From G958296245 sp963664035 (GTDB lineage Bacteria > Chloroflexota > Dehalococcoidia > Lucifugimonadales > G958296245), in the NCBI GenBank assembly GCA_963664035.2, contig OY760867.2, forward strand, positions 620,001 to 684,000: a stretch of 64,000 nucleotides of DNA, given 5' to 3'. The notes beneath the pieces were generated by a model. That model searched no databases and was not told the origin of the DNA. It saw nothing but the letters and a program-made list of their open reading frames with translations. Position numbers and translations under genes: made by a program. This document shows, piece by piece, positions 7,246 through 15,277 of this stretch (within the stretch, counting starts at the first letter, position 1; the number at the start of each line of letters is the position of its first letter).

Positions 7246-8391
7246 TCACAGGTCCAGGACCGAGCGGGCTATGATCAGCCGCTGGACCTCGGACGATCCC
7301 TCGTATATCTCGGTCACGCGCGCGTCGCGGTAGAGCCGCTCGGCGGGGGTGGGCGCGAAGTAGCCGACCCCGCCGTGTATCTGCACCGCGCTGTTGGCCG
7401 CCCTGTTGGCCGCCTGCGACGCGAACAGCTTGGCCTTCGACGCCTCGGCGGCGAACGGCTCCCCCCTGTCCATCAGCGTGGCGGCGCGCAGCACCAGGAG
7501 GCGCGCGGCGTCGATCTCGGTCGCCATGTCGGCGATCATCCACTGGACCGCCTGGTGCTCGGCTATCCGCTTGCCGAAGCTCTGCCTCTGCTTGGCGTAG
7601 CCCACCGCCGCCTCGTAGGCGGCCTGCGCGATGCCTACGCACTGCGCCGCAATGCCGATGCGGCTGCAATTGAGCATACGCATCGTCTGCCGGAACCCCT
7701 CCCCCTCCGGCCCGAGCCGGTTCTCCACCGGCACCGGGCAGTCCTCGAAGACCAGCTCGGCGGTCGACGACGCCCTGACGCCCATCTTGCCGTGCTGCGG
7801 ATTGATGGTGAACCCCTCGCTCTCCCTCTCCACGATCAGGGCCACTACCCCCCGGCTCCTAAGGGAAGCGTCCTGGGTCGCCAGCACGACGAAGGTGTCG
7901 GCCTCGTCGCCGTTCGTGGTGAACAGCTTAGCGCCGTTCAACACGTAGTGGCCGTCCTTCCTGGCAGCCGTGGTGGAGATGGCCGCCGAGTCGCTGCCCG
8001 CGCCCGGCTCCGTGAGCGCGAAGGCGCCGATCTTCCGGGCGCCGGCAAGCTCCGGGATGAACCTGCGCTTCTGTCCCTCCGTACCGAACGCCTGGATGTA
8101 CGCGGCGCAGAGCGACAGGTGCGCGAGGTATATCACGCTGGTAGCCGCGCAGCCGCGGGCGACCTCCTCTATGACTATCGCAAGCTGGCGGGACGTGCCG
8201 CCCGTGCCGCCGTACTCCTCGTCTATGGTCAGGCCGAACAGCCCCAGCCCGGCCATGTCCCTGATATTGTCCCACGGGAACCCGCCCGCCTCGTCGTAGT
8301 CGGCGGCGCGGGGCGCCAGCGCCCTGTCCGCCAGGTCCCGGACGGTCGATCTCATCAGCCGCTCATCCTCGGTCAGAAACAGGTCTTCCAT
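7246..8391 (-). CDS. Acyl-CoA dehydrogenase
   Basis: 381-aa FAD enzyme of normal family length. The flavin-binding signature FALTEPGAGSD is present, and the catalytic glutamate region near the C-terminus reads IYEGSSEVQRLI. It introduces the trans-2,3 double bond into acyl-CoAs and passes electrons to ETF. Its place between the mutase large subunit and the epimerase suggests a short- or branched-chain substrate that feeds propionyl-CoA, for example from isoleucine, valine or odd-chain fatty acids; that substrate is inference from context. Confidence 0.92.
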   Translation of the reverse strand: MEDLFLTEDERLMRSTVRDLADRALAPRAADYDEAGGFPWDNIRDMAGLGLFGLTIDEEYGGTGGTSRQLAIVIEEVARGCAATSVIYLAHLSLCAAYIQAFGTEGQKRRFIPELAGARKIGAFALTEPGAGSDSAAISTTAARKDGHYVLNGAKLFTTNGDEADTFVVLATQDASLRSRGVVALIVERESEGFTINPQHGKMGVRASSTAELVFEDCPVPVENRLGPEGEGFRQTMRMLNCSRIGIAAQCVGIAQAAYEAAVGYAKQRQSFGKRIAEHQAVQWMIADMATEIDAARLLVLRAATLMDRGEPFAAEASKAKLFASQAANRAANSAVQIHGGVGYFAPTPAERLYRDARVTEIYEGSSEVQRLIIARSVLDL

Positions 8392-8419
8392 CGTCCCTCG
8401 TCCCTTGCCGCCGCTGCTC

Positions 8420-10081
8420 TCAGAACCCGGCGGTCTCGCGCTGCTCGCCGAAGACTCCCCGGAACACGTCGGCTATCTCGCCCACGGTCGCGTATGCCTC
8501 GACGCACTCCAGGATCGCCGGGACCGTGTTCTCGTCGCCGCGCGCAACGTCCTCCAGGCGCTTCAGCGCCGTCGCGGCGGCCTCGCCGTCCCGCTCGCTC
8601 CTGACCCGCCGCACCCGGTCGATCTGCCGCCGCGTCTCCTCCGGGTCTATGTTCTGAAGCTTCTCGATAGGCGGTGTGGGCGACCGGAAGCGGTTGACGC
8701 CTACCACCACGCGCTCCTCGGCCTCAACCTCGCGCTGTAGCTTGAACGCGCTCTCGTGCAGCTCCCGGGTCTGGTAGCCCTCCTCCAGGGCGGCGACGGC
8801 CCCGCCCATCCGGTCTATCTGGCGGATGTACTCCAGCGCCGCCTCCTCGAGGCGGTCCGTCAGGCTCTCCACGTAGTACGAGCCCGCCAGCGGGTCCACC
8901 GTGCCGGTGACGCCGCTCTCGTGCGCGATGATCTGCTGCGTCCGCAGCGAGAGCTGCACCGAGTCCTCCGTAGGCAGCGCCAGCGCCTCGTCCTTCGAGT
9001 TGACGTGCAGCGACTGCGTGCCCCCCAGCACGGCGGACAGCGCCTGTATCGTCGTGCGGATGACGTTGTTGTCCGGCTGCTGCGCCGTCAGCGTCACGCC
9101 GGCCGTCTGCGTGTGGAACCTGAGCATCCAGGACTTCGGCTTCTTGGCGCCGAACCGCTCGCGCATGATCCTGGCCCACGTGCGCCGAGCCGCCCGGAAC
9201 TTGGCGACCTCCTCCAGCAGGTCGCTCTGCGCCACGAAGAAGAACGACAGCCTGGAGGCGAAGCTGTCCACGTCGAGCCCGGCATCGACGGCCGCCTGCA
9301 CGTAGGCAATGGCGTTGGCGAACGTGAACGCCAACTCCTGCACGGCGGTGGCGCCGGCCTCGCGCATGTGGTAGCCGCTGATGCTGATCGTGTTCCAGCG
9401 CGGCACGTGCTCCGGGCAGTACTGGAACACGTCGGTGACGAGTCTCATGGCCGGCAGCGGCGGGTAGATGTACGTCCCCCTGGCGATGTACTCCTTCAGG
9501 ATGTCGTTCTGGATGGTGCCGTCGAGCTTTGCCGGGTCCACGCCCTGCTTCTTCGCCACCGCGACGTAGAGCGCAAGCAGTATCGACGCCGTGGCGTTGA
9601 TGGTCATGGAGGTGCTCACCCTGTCGAGCGGGATGCCGTCGAACAGGGCCTCCATGTCCACCAGGCTGCATATCGGGACGCCCGCCCGCCCCACCTCGCC
9701 GAGCGCCAGCGGGTGGTCCGAGTCGTACCCGGTCTGCGTGGGCAGGTCGAAGGCGACGCTCAGCCCCGTCTGGCCCTGCTCCAGCAGGTACCTGTAGCGC
9801 CGGTTCGACTCCTCCGGGGACGCGAACCCGGAGTACTGCCGCATCGTCCAGACGCGCCCACGGTACATGTTGGGCTGCACGCCGCGGGTATAGGGGTACT
9901 CCCCAGGGTAGCCCAGCTTCTCGTCGTACCCGTCGCCGTCCAGGTCCTCCGGCGTGTACACCGTGTCCACGTCGAGCCCGGAGTCGGTCTCGAAGCTATC
10001 CCGCAGTTCGCCGAACCGCTTCTTCAGCGGCTCCAGCGTCCTGGCGCGCCATTCGTTCTTGTTGACAGCGGTCATGGTCAT
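8420..10081 (-). CDS. mcmA1: Methylmalonyl-CoA mutase, large (catalytic) subunit
   Basis: 553-aa TIM-barrel subunit without the B12 domain, as in split mutases. Typical stretches are GFASPEESNRRYRYLL, SVAFDLPTQTGYDSDHP, the family signature SISGYHMREAGA, and VTGTVDPLAGSYYVE. It pairs with the separate cobalamin subunit (6339-6761). The start lies only 3 bp after the stop of vapC, so a toxin-antitoxin pair sits directly upstream in the same transcription direction. A start two codons later (MTAVNKNEW) is equally possible. Confidence 0.95.
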   Translation of the reverse strand: MTMTAVNKNEWRARTLEPLKKRFGELRDSFETDSGLDVDTVYTPEDLDGDGYDEKLGYPGEYPYTRGVQPNMYRGRVWTMRQYSGFASPEESNRRYRYLLEQGQTGLSVAFDLPTQTGYDSDHPLALGEVGRAGVPICSLVDMEALFDGIPLDRVSTSMTINATASILLALYVAVAKKQGVDPAKLDGTIQNDILKEYIARGTYIYPPLPAMRLVTDVFQYCPEHVPRWNTISISGYHMREAGATAVQELAFTFANAIAYVQAAVDAGLDVDSFASRLSFFFVAQSDLLEEVAKFRAARRTWARIMRERFGAKKPKSWMLRFHTQTAGVTLTAQQPDNNVIRTTIQALSAVLGGTQSLHVNSKDEALALPTEDSVQLSLRTQQIIAHESGVTGTVDPLAGSYYVESLTDRLEEAALEYIRQIDRMGGAVAALEEGYQTRELHESAFKLQREVEAEERVVVGVNRFRSPTPPIEKLQNIDPEETRRQIDRVRRVRSERDGEAAATALKRLEDVARGDENTVPAILECVEAYATVGEIADVFRGVFGEQRETAGF

Positions 10082-10084
10082 GCC

Positions 10085-10462
10085 CTACCAGATGCAGTCT
10101 ACGACACCGGACTCCTTGATGTCCCTGTCAGCCGTGACGAGCCTACCGCCTAAGGCCAGGGCGGTAGCCACTATAATCCGGTCGTGTAGGTCGTTGCCCC
10201 TCATGCTTTCCATGAGACTCAGTATGCGCTCGTCCAAAGCACAAATGACGAAGTTCCTACTATCTCTCACCTGAGAAAAGACATCGCCGAAGGCAAGCGG
10301 CGTACGTCGCTTCTCTGAAGCGAACATCACTTCCGCCAGAACTATGGTTGGTATGGCGCCGGTGCATATCCCTTGACCGATGTCGTTCAGGGCGCTCCTA
10401 GCGCCTTCCGACAACCGGGGATTCCTCTCCATGTACCACAGCAGCGCGTGAGTATCGATCAC
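10085..10462 (-). CDS. vapC: PIN-domain toxin, VapC family
   Basis: 125-aa PIN nuclease. The first acidic residue lies in VIDTHALLWYMERNP, further acidic positions in TIVLAEVMF (E), DLHDRIIVATALALG (D) and VTADRDI (D). VapC toxins cleave tRNA or rRNA. GTG at 10462 is the likely start because the protein would begin VIDTHALL as family members do; an upstream TTG is also possible. It ends 3 bp before mcmA1, so the TA pair could be co-expressed with the mutase operon. Confidence 0.85.
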   Translation of the reverse strand: MIDTHALLWYMERNPRLSEGARSALNDIGQGICTGAIPTIVLAEVMFASEKRRTPLAFGDVFSQVRDSRNFVICALDERILSLMESMRGNDLHDRIIVATALALGGRLVTADRDIKESGVVDCIW

Positions 10463-10469
10463 CAGGGTC

Positions 10470-10667
10470 TCATTCCTGGCCAGCAAAGTAGACCCCCTTG
10501 AACAGTGACCGCTTGGCATCCTCTATCTCCTCATCGGAGATATCCACTCCTTCCCAGATCCCTTCGAGGTTGACGTTCTCCCTGCCGTCCTCGGCCACCA
10601 TCCGCTTCACCTCTTGAAGCTCCCCCTCGATTCTCTCGATCTTCGCCAATATGAGCGACGCGTCCAT
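10470..10667 (-). CDS. Probable antitoxin of the VapC partner
   Basis: 65-aa acidic protein directly upstream of vapC, stopping 7 bp before its GTG. An N-terminal coiled-coil-like helix (ILAKIERIEGELQEVKRMV) is followed by the segment ISDEEIEDAKRSLF, typical of the toxin-binding tail of VapB-like antitoxins. No AbrB or RHH DNA-binding fold is obvious. Function is assigned by position and composition. Confidence 0.65.
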   Translation of the reverse strand: MDASLILAKIERIEGELQEVKRMVAEDGRENVNLEGIWEGVDISDEEIEDAKRSLFKGVYFAGQE

Positions 10668-10692
10668 CGGTCACCGCCTTGGTCCCGGTCCT

Positions 10693-11217
10693 TCACACCG
10701 TCGTTATCGTCACGTCGACGCCCAGCTTCTTCCCCAGGTCGCGCAGGTACAGGTCTATCGTCGTCGTCTGACCCATGATGAACCGCGAGATGAAGCGCAG
10801 CCCAGGGTTGTCTATCTCGCCGTCCTCGGTCACCGTCAGCGCCGTGACCTCCCCGAACTCCGCGACCTCCATGGTCCACGTCCCCGAGAAGGGCAGATTG
10901 TCGTTGGCTATCCGGCGCGCCAGCCGCCGCGGCGGGACCAGCTCCACCGTCTCCATGTCCATCGACTTGCCGTGCTTGTCGATCTCCCGCCAGACCTCAC
11001 GCCCCGCGTGGCCGGCCAACAACTCGACCCTGCGGACGTCGCTGCGCCAGGCCGCTTGCTCGCTGAAGTCCGATATCACCATCCATATCTCGCGCGGCGA
11101 GCGGTTGAAGTGCGCCATCCGCGAGACCGAGTGCGCACGGGGCAGCAGCGAGCCCACGCCGAAGATCAGCACGACTACCCCAGCCACCGCGACGCCGGTC
11201 ACGACTAGCCAGACCAT
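10693..11217 (-). CDS. Membrane-anchored SRPBCC-family protein
   Basis: 174-aa protein with one N-terminal transmembrane helix (about residues 2-24, rich in V, G and L). A START-like SRPBCC domain follows, recognised by NRSPREIWMVISDFSEQAAWRSDV near residues 38-60 and the later GTWTMEVAEFGEVTALTV. SRPBCC domains bind hydrophobic ligands; a polyketide-cyclase/coenzyme Q-binding-like role is possible. It lies 3 bp after the aminotransferase stop in the same operon direction. Ligand unknown. Confidence 0.75.
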   Translation of the reverse strand: MVWLVVTGVAVAGVVVLIFGVGSLLPRAHSVSRMAHFNRSPREIWMVISDFSEQAAWRSDVRRVELLAGHAGREVWREIDKHGKSMDMETVELVPPRRLARRIANDNLPFSGTWTMEVAEFGEVTALTVTEDGEIDNPGLRFISRFIMGQTTTIDLYLRDLGKKLGVDVTITTV

Positions 11218-11220
11218 GAT

Positions 11221-12327
11221 TCAGCCCACGGCCACGCCGGCGGGCGCGAAGCCCACCTTCTCCAGCGACCCGCCTATGGCCTCCAGCATCTCCGCAATGT
11301 CCCCGGGCTCGACCATGCCGAGATGGCCTATGCGGAACATCTTGCCCGTCAACTCCCCGTACGCCCCCGCGAGTATCACGTCGTAGTCCTTGCGCGCCGC
11401 CGCCCTCAACTCGTCCGCGTCCAGCCCCTCGGGCGCCCGCACCGCCGTCACCGTGTTGGACGCTATCCGCTCGTCGGGAAATATGGACAGCCCCAGCGCC
11501 TTGACCCCCTCGCGCGTCATCCGCCCTATCTCCGCGTGCCGGCGGAAGACGTTCTCCATCCCCTCCTCCACGATCTGCTGCAGCGCCAGGTCGAGCGCGA
11601 ACATGGCGGACAGCGCCGGCGTGTAGGGCGGTTGCCCCATGTCGAAGTACTTCCTGTACTGCGCCGCGTCGAAGTAGAACCGCGGCATCCTCGCCTCCGC
11701 GTGGGCCTCCCAGGCGCGCTCGCTGAAGCTCAGGAACGCCAGTCCAGGCGGCAGCATCCAACCCTTCTGCGACGCGCTCGTCACCACGTCGCAGCCCCAC
11801 GCGTCCGCGTGCAGCGGCAGCGAGCAGACGCTGCTGATCCCGTCCACCAGCAGCAGCTTGTCGAACTCGCCCTTCACCACCGCCGCTATCGACTCCAGGT
11901 CGTTGGTCACCCCGGTGTTCGTCTCGTTGTGCGTCACCAGCACCGCCTTGACTCCCGGGTCGCCGCGCAGCGACGCCCTCAGCGCGTCCACGTCCACCGC
12001 CTCCCCCGCCGGGAACCTGAGCGTGGTCACGTCCGCCCCGAAGATCTCCGCGATCTGGCCGAACCGGTCCCCGAACGAGCCTATCGTCGCGCAGATGACC
12101 TTATCCCCCGGCGACAGCGTGTTGACGACCGCCGCCTCCATCGCCCCCGTGCCCGAGGACGTCAGTATGAAGACGTCGCCGCTCGTGTCGTAGACCGTCT
12201 TCAGCCGGTCCGTAATCCTGTACAGCAGCTCTTTGAACTCCGGCCCACGGTGGTTCATCATCGGCGTAGCCATAGCGCCGAGAATATCGTCGGGGACCGG
12301 TATGGGGCCGGGTATTCGAAGGTTCAC
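11221..12327 (-). CDS. Class V aminotransferase (serine/alanine-glyoxylate type)
   Basis: 368-aa PLP enzyme of the alanine-glyoxylate/serine-glyoxylate/phosphonate aminotransferase group. NLRIPGPIPVP opens the protein, MMNHRGPEF and SSGTGAMEAA follow, and the PLP lysine is in SASQKGWMLPPG near residue 195. GTG at 12327 is preferred because GGAGG lies 5 nt upstream; a TTG at 12339 would overlap that site. Likely substrates are glyoxylate with alanine or serine, giving a link to glycine and one-carbon metabolism; the exact donor cannot be told. Confidence 0.88.
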   Translation of the reverse strand: MNLRIPGPIPVPDDILGAMATPMMNHRGPEFKELLYRITDRLKTVYDTSGDVFILTSSGTGAMEAAVVNTLSPGDKVICATIGSFGDRFGQIAEIFGADVTTLRFPAGEAVDVDALRASLRGDPGVKAVLVTHNETNTGVTNDLESIAAVVKGEFDKLLLVDGISSVCSLPLHADAWGCDVVTSASQKGWMLPPGLAFLSFSERAWEAHAEARMPRFYFDAAQYRKYFDMGQPPYTPALSAMFALDLALQQIVEEGMENVFRRHAEIGRMTREGVKALGLSIFPDERIASNTVTAVRAPEGLDADELRAAARKDYDVILAGAYGELTGKMFRIGHLGMVEPGDIAEMLEAIGGSLEKVGFAPAGVAVG

Positions 12328-12372
12328 TGGTGCCTCCAAGAGCCTGTTGTGGAATGGGGAGATTCTAGCACG

Positions 12373-14487
12373 CTAGGACTCTCCCCCGAACCTCAGTATC
12401 TCCTGCCTCGCCGACTCCGGCAGGTCCTTCGGCACGTCCCCAGCCTTCACCTTCGCGCTCTGCACAGCCACCCGCACCTCGTCCACCACCTCCGGGTTTG
12501 CGAGCGTCGTCGTGTCCCCAACGTCCATGAAGTTCGATATGGACGCGATGACGCGCCGCATGATCTTCCCCGAACGCGTCTTCGGCAGGTCGGTCGTGAC
12601 CCATACGTGCGCCGGACGCGCTATCGGGCCGATGATCTGGCGGATCGCGTTCTTGACCTCGTCCTCCACCGCAGCCGACGCCTCGTACCCCGGCTTGAGC
12701 GACACGTACATCTCCGGCACGCGGCCCCGCAGCTCGTCGTAGGCGGGCACCGCAGCCGCCTCGCTCACCGCCTCCACCGTCAGCGCCGCCGACTCCAGCT
12801 CCTTCGTGCCCAGCCGGTGGCCCGCGACGTTGATCACGTCGTCCACGCGGCCCACGATGCGGAAGTAGCCGTCCGCGGCCTGCATGGCGCCGTCCCCGGT
12901 CACGTAGGGCCAGTCCCGCCAGTCCGTGCTCTTCGGGTCCTTCCGGTACTTCTCGAAGTAGGTCGCCACGAACCGGTCCGGGTCCCCCCACACCGTCTGC
13001 ATGAAACCGGGCCACGGGTTGCTTATGCAGATGTTCCCCGCGCGCCCCGAACCCGGCTCGACCTCGTTGCCGTCGTCGTCCAGGATGACCGGGAATATCC
13101 CCAGCGCGCCCGGCCCGCAGCTTCCCGGCTTCATCGGCTGCAGCGCCGGCAGCGTCGTGCCGATGAACCCCCCCGTCTCCGTCTGCCACCACGTGTCCAC
13201 GATGGCAGCCTCCCTCTTCCCCACCACCTCGTAGTACCAGCGCCACACCTCCGGCTCGATCGGCTCGCCCACCGTCGTCATGTGCTTGAAGTGGTAGTTG
13301 TACTTCTGGGGCTCGTCCGGCCCGGCCTTCCGCAGCATCCTGATCGTCGTCGGCGCCGTGTGGAAGATGTTCACGTCCAGACGCTCCGCGATGCGCCACG
13401 GCCGCCCAGGGTCCGGGTACGTCGGCACGCCCTCGTACAGCACCCCCGTGGCCGCGTTCGCCAGCGGCCCGTATACGATGTACGAGTGCCCCGTTATCCA
13501 ACCTATGTCCGCGAAGCACCAGTACACGTCCTCCGGGTGTATGTCCTGGTAGTACTTCGCCGTACCCGCCACGTACGACAGGTAGCCCCCCGTGCTGTGC
13601 TGGCAACCCTTCGGCTTCGCCGTCGTCCCGCTCGTGTACATCAGGAACAACGGCGCCTCCGCAGGCATCGACACAGGCTCCACACGCTGCCCCCTGTACT
13701 TCGGCAGCAACTCGTCCACGTAGAAGTCCCGCCCTTCCACCATCGGCGTCGACGAGGACTCCCTGCCCGCGTACCGCCGCCACACCAACACCTTGTCCAC
13801 CTCCGCCCCGCCCTTCTCCGCCTGAGCCACCGCCTCGTCCGCCTTCACCTTGTGGTCCAGCAGGTCGCCGTTCCGGTAGTAGGCGTCCATCGTGATCAGC
13901 ACGCGGCTACCCGAGTCGACGATCCGGTCCCCGCACGCCGCCCCGCTGAAGCCGCCGAACACCTGCGAGTGAACCACCCCCAGCCTCGCGCACGCCAGCA
14001 TCGCCACCGGAAGCTCGGGCAGCATCGGCATGTGCAGCGTCACACGGTCCCCAGCCTTCAGACCGCAGAAGTCGCGCAGCAGCGCCGCGAACTCGTTGAC
14101 CCGCACGTACAGGTCCTGGTACGTGATCACCCGGTCCTGCTCGTCCTCCGGCTCCGCCACCCAGATGAACGCCGCCTTGTTCTTGTACGCCGGAACGTGC
14201 CTGTCCACGCAGTTGTACGAAGCGTTCAGCCTGCCCCCCGCGAACCACTTCCAGAACGGCGGGTTCGACGTGTCCAACGTCGTGTGCCAGTACCTGTCCC
14301 ACGTCAGCAGGTCCGCGTACTCGCGGAAGTACTCCGGGTAATTCTCCATCGTGAACCGCTCGAACACCGAGCCGTCCGACATGTTGGCCTGCGCTATGAA
14401 GCTCGGGCCGGGGCTGATGAACTCCTCCTCTCGCCAGTGAGAGGCAATCTGGGACTCGCTGACCTGGCTCTGCTCTCCGTTGGACAT
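12373..14487 (-). CDS. acs: Acetyl-/propionyl-CoA synthetase (AMP-forming)
   Basis: 704-aa acyl-CoA synthetase of the ANL superfamily. The P-loop reads YTSGTTAKPKG near residue 265. The C-terminal regulatory lysine motif is LPKTRSGKIMRR; acetylation of this lysine by Pat-type enzymes is the usual control. ATG at 14487 follows GGGAGGAG at good spacing. Length and motifs fit Acs; given the propionyl-CoA genes around it, propionate may be a second substrate. It ends in a convergently coded, GC-rich gap before the aminotransferase. Confidence 0.92.
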   Translation of the reverse strand: MSNGEQSQVSESQIASHWREEEFISPGPSFIAQANMSDGSVFERFTMENYPEYFREYADLLTWDRYWHTTLDTSNPPFWKWFAGGRLNASYNCVDRHVPAYKNKAAFIWVAEPEDEQDRVITYQDLYVRVNEFAALLRDFCGLKAGDRVTLHMPMLPELPVAMLACARLGVVHSQVFGGFSGAACGDRIVDSGSRVLITMDAYYRNGDLLDHKVKADEAVAQAEKGGAEVDKVLVWRRYAGRESSSTPMVEGRDFYVDELLPKYRGQRVEPVSMPAEAPLFLMYTSGTTAKPKGCQHSTGGYLSYVAGTAKYYQDIHPEDVYWCFADIGWITGHSYIVYGPLANAATGVLYEGVPTYPDPGRPWRIAERLDVNIFHTAPTTIRMLRKAGPDEPQKYNYHFKHMTTVGEPIEPEVWRWYYEVVGKREAAIVDTWWQTETGGFIGTTLPALQPMKPGSCGPGALGIFPVILDDDGNEVEPGSGRAGNICISNPWPGFMQTVWGDPDRFVATYFEKYRKDPKSTDWRDWPYVTGDGAMQAADGYFRIVGRVDDVINVAGHRLGTKELESAALTVEAVSEAAAVPAYDELRGRVPEMYVSLKPGYEASAAVEDEVKNAIRQIIGPIARPAHVWVTTDLPKTRSGKIMRRVIASISNFMDVGDTTTLANPEVVDEVRVAVQSAKVKAGDVPKDLPESARQEILRFGGES

Positions 14488-14633
14488 GCCCTGCTCCTCC
14501 CTCGATAGATATGACTGACGACCGAGCGCCCCTGGAGATACCGCTGAGACCGCCCTAAAACCCAGGCGCGCGGCTAGCAAGCTTACCAGCCGCCAACCCC
14601 CCTTTTCAACCTACCCCCCGACCCCCGACAGGC

Positions 14634-14754
14634 CCGAATCCTCCACCTCCACGTTCAGCGCCATATCTATCGGCCATCACCCCGTAGGGGCTGGTTTCAA
14701 ACCAGCCCTCCCCTTGCCTTTGAGCGCCAACGCTATTTAGGTGGGGGATTTTGG
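14634..14754. repeat. Interspersed MITE-like repeat R1, copy 2
   Basis: 121 bp with imperfect terminal inverted repeats CCGAATCCTCCACCT and AGGTGGGGGATTTTGG around the central palindrome CTGGTTTCAAACCAG. Highly similar to copies 1, 3 and 4. Confidence 0.85.
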
Positions 14755-14804
14755 ACGTAACTGTTCAGACTAGGTGAGAGTGCAGGCATGGCCCCCCTCT
14801 TTCT

Positions 14805-14936
14805 GTCATTCCGAGCGCAGCGAGGAATCTAAGGGCGTCTCCCTCCAGTTTACGTTGGATTCGTAGGCAAGATCTTTAGATCCTTCACTCCGCTGCGCTA
14901 CGCTTGCCCTGAGCTTGCCGAAGGGTTCAGAATGAC
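14805..14936. repeat. Inverted CATTCCGA/TCAGAATGAC repeat
   Basis: Starts GTCATTCCGAGCGCAGCGAG and ends GGGTTCAGAATGAC, so the arms are imperfect inverted repeats around AGATCTTTAGATC. The same motif family occurs as direct repeats at 33340-33460. No coding function seen. Confidence 0.65.
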
Positions 14937-15079
14937 ATACGGGGCGACTCTCACGATTCAACTCATGGAGACTGAACAGTTTCCCGACGACCCATCTACG
15001 GCCCATCCTCCCCATCCTGCCTATCCATGTCCAAATTGGTATAATGCACCCCACACCCGTCCGGCCCCGCCAACCGCGT

Positions 15080-15155
15080 ACCCCTGTAGCTCAGAGGATA
15101 GAGCAACGGTTTCCTAAACCGTGTGTCGTGGGTTCGAGTCCCGCCAGGGGTACCA
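15080..15155 (+). tRNA. tRNA-Arg (anticodon CCU)
   Basis: Full cloverleaf. The acceptor ACCCCTG pairs with CAGGGGT; the D stem is GCTC/GAGC; the anticodon stem ACGGT/ACCGT holds loop TTCCTAA with anticodon CCT at 15113-15115; the T arm is GTGGG-TTCGAGT-CCCGC. The 3' CCA is encoded (15153-15155). It reads AGG arginine codons, which are common here. Confidence 0.95.
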
Positions 15156-15277
15156 CACCCGACATACCCGGAAGCCTCTCCAGTCGAAGCCCCCACGGGT
15201 CCTATGCGACGGGCCTCACACGCCCTAACTTGGCGGCAAAACAGGCGTAGGTTGCGGCCTCCCACCCCCGGTTGGGG

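Larger units (their letters stand above)
14488..15079. other. Gap before tRNA-Arg, repeat-filled
   Basis: 592 bp without a supportable gene. It holds repeat R1 copy 2 (14634-14754), the inverted CATTCCGA-type repeat (14805-14936), and at about 15013-15030 a solitary half-copy (CATCCTGCCTATCCATGT) of the terminal repeat of the GxxExxY cassette at 47661-48101. Confidence 0.6.
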
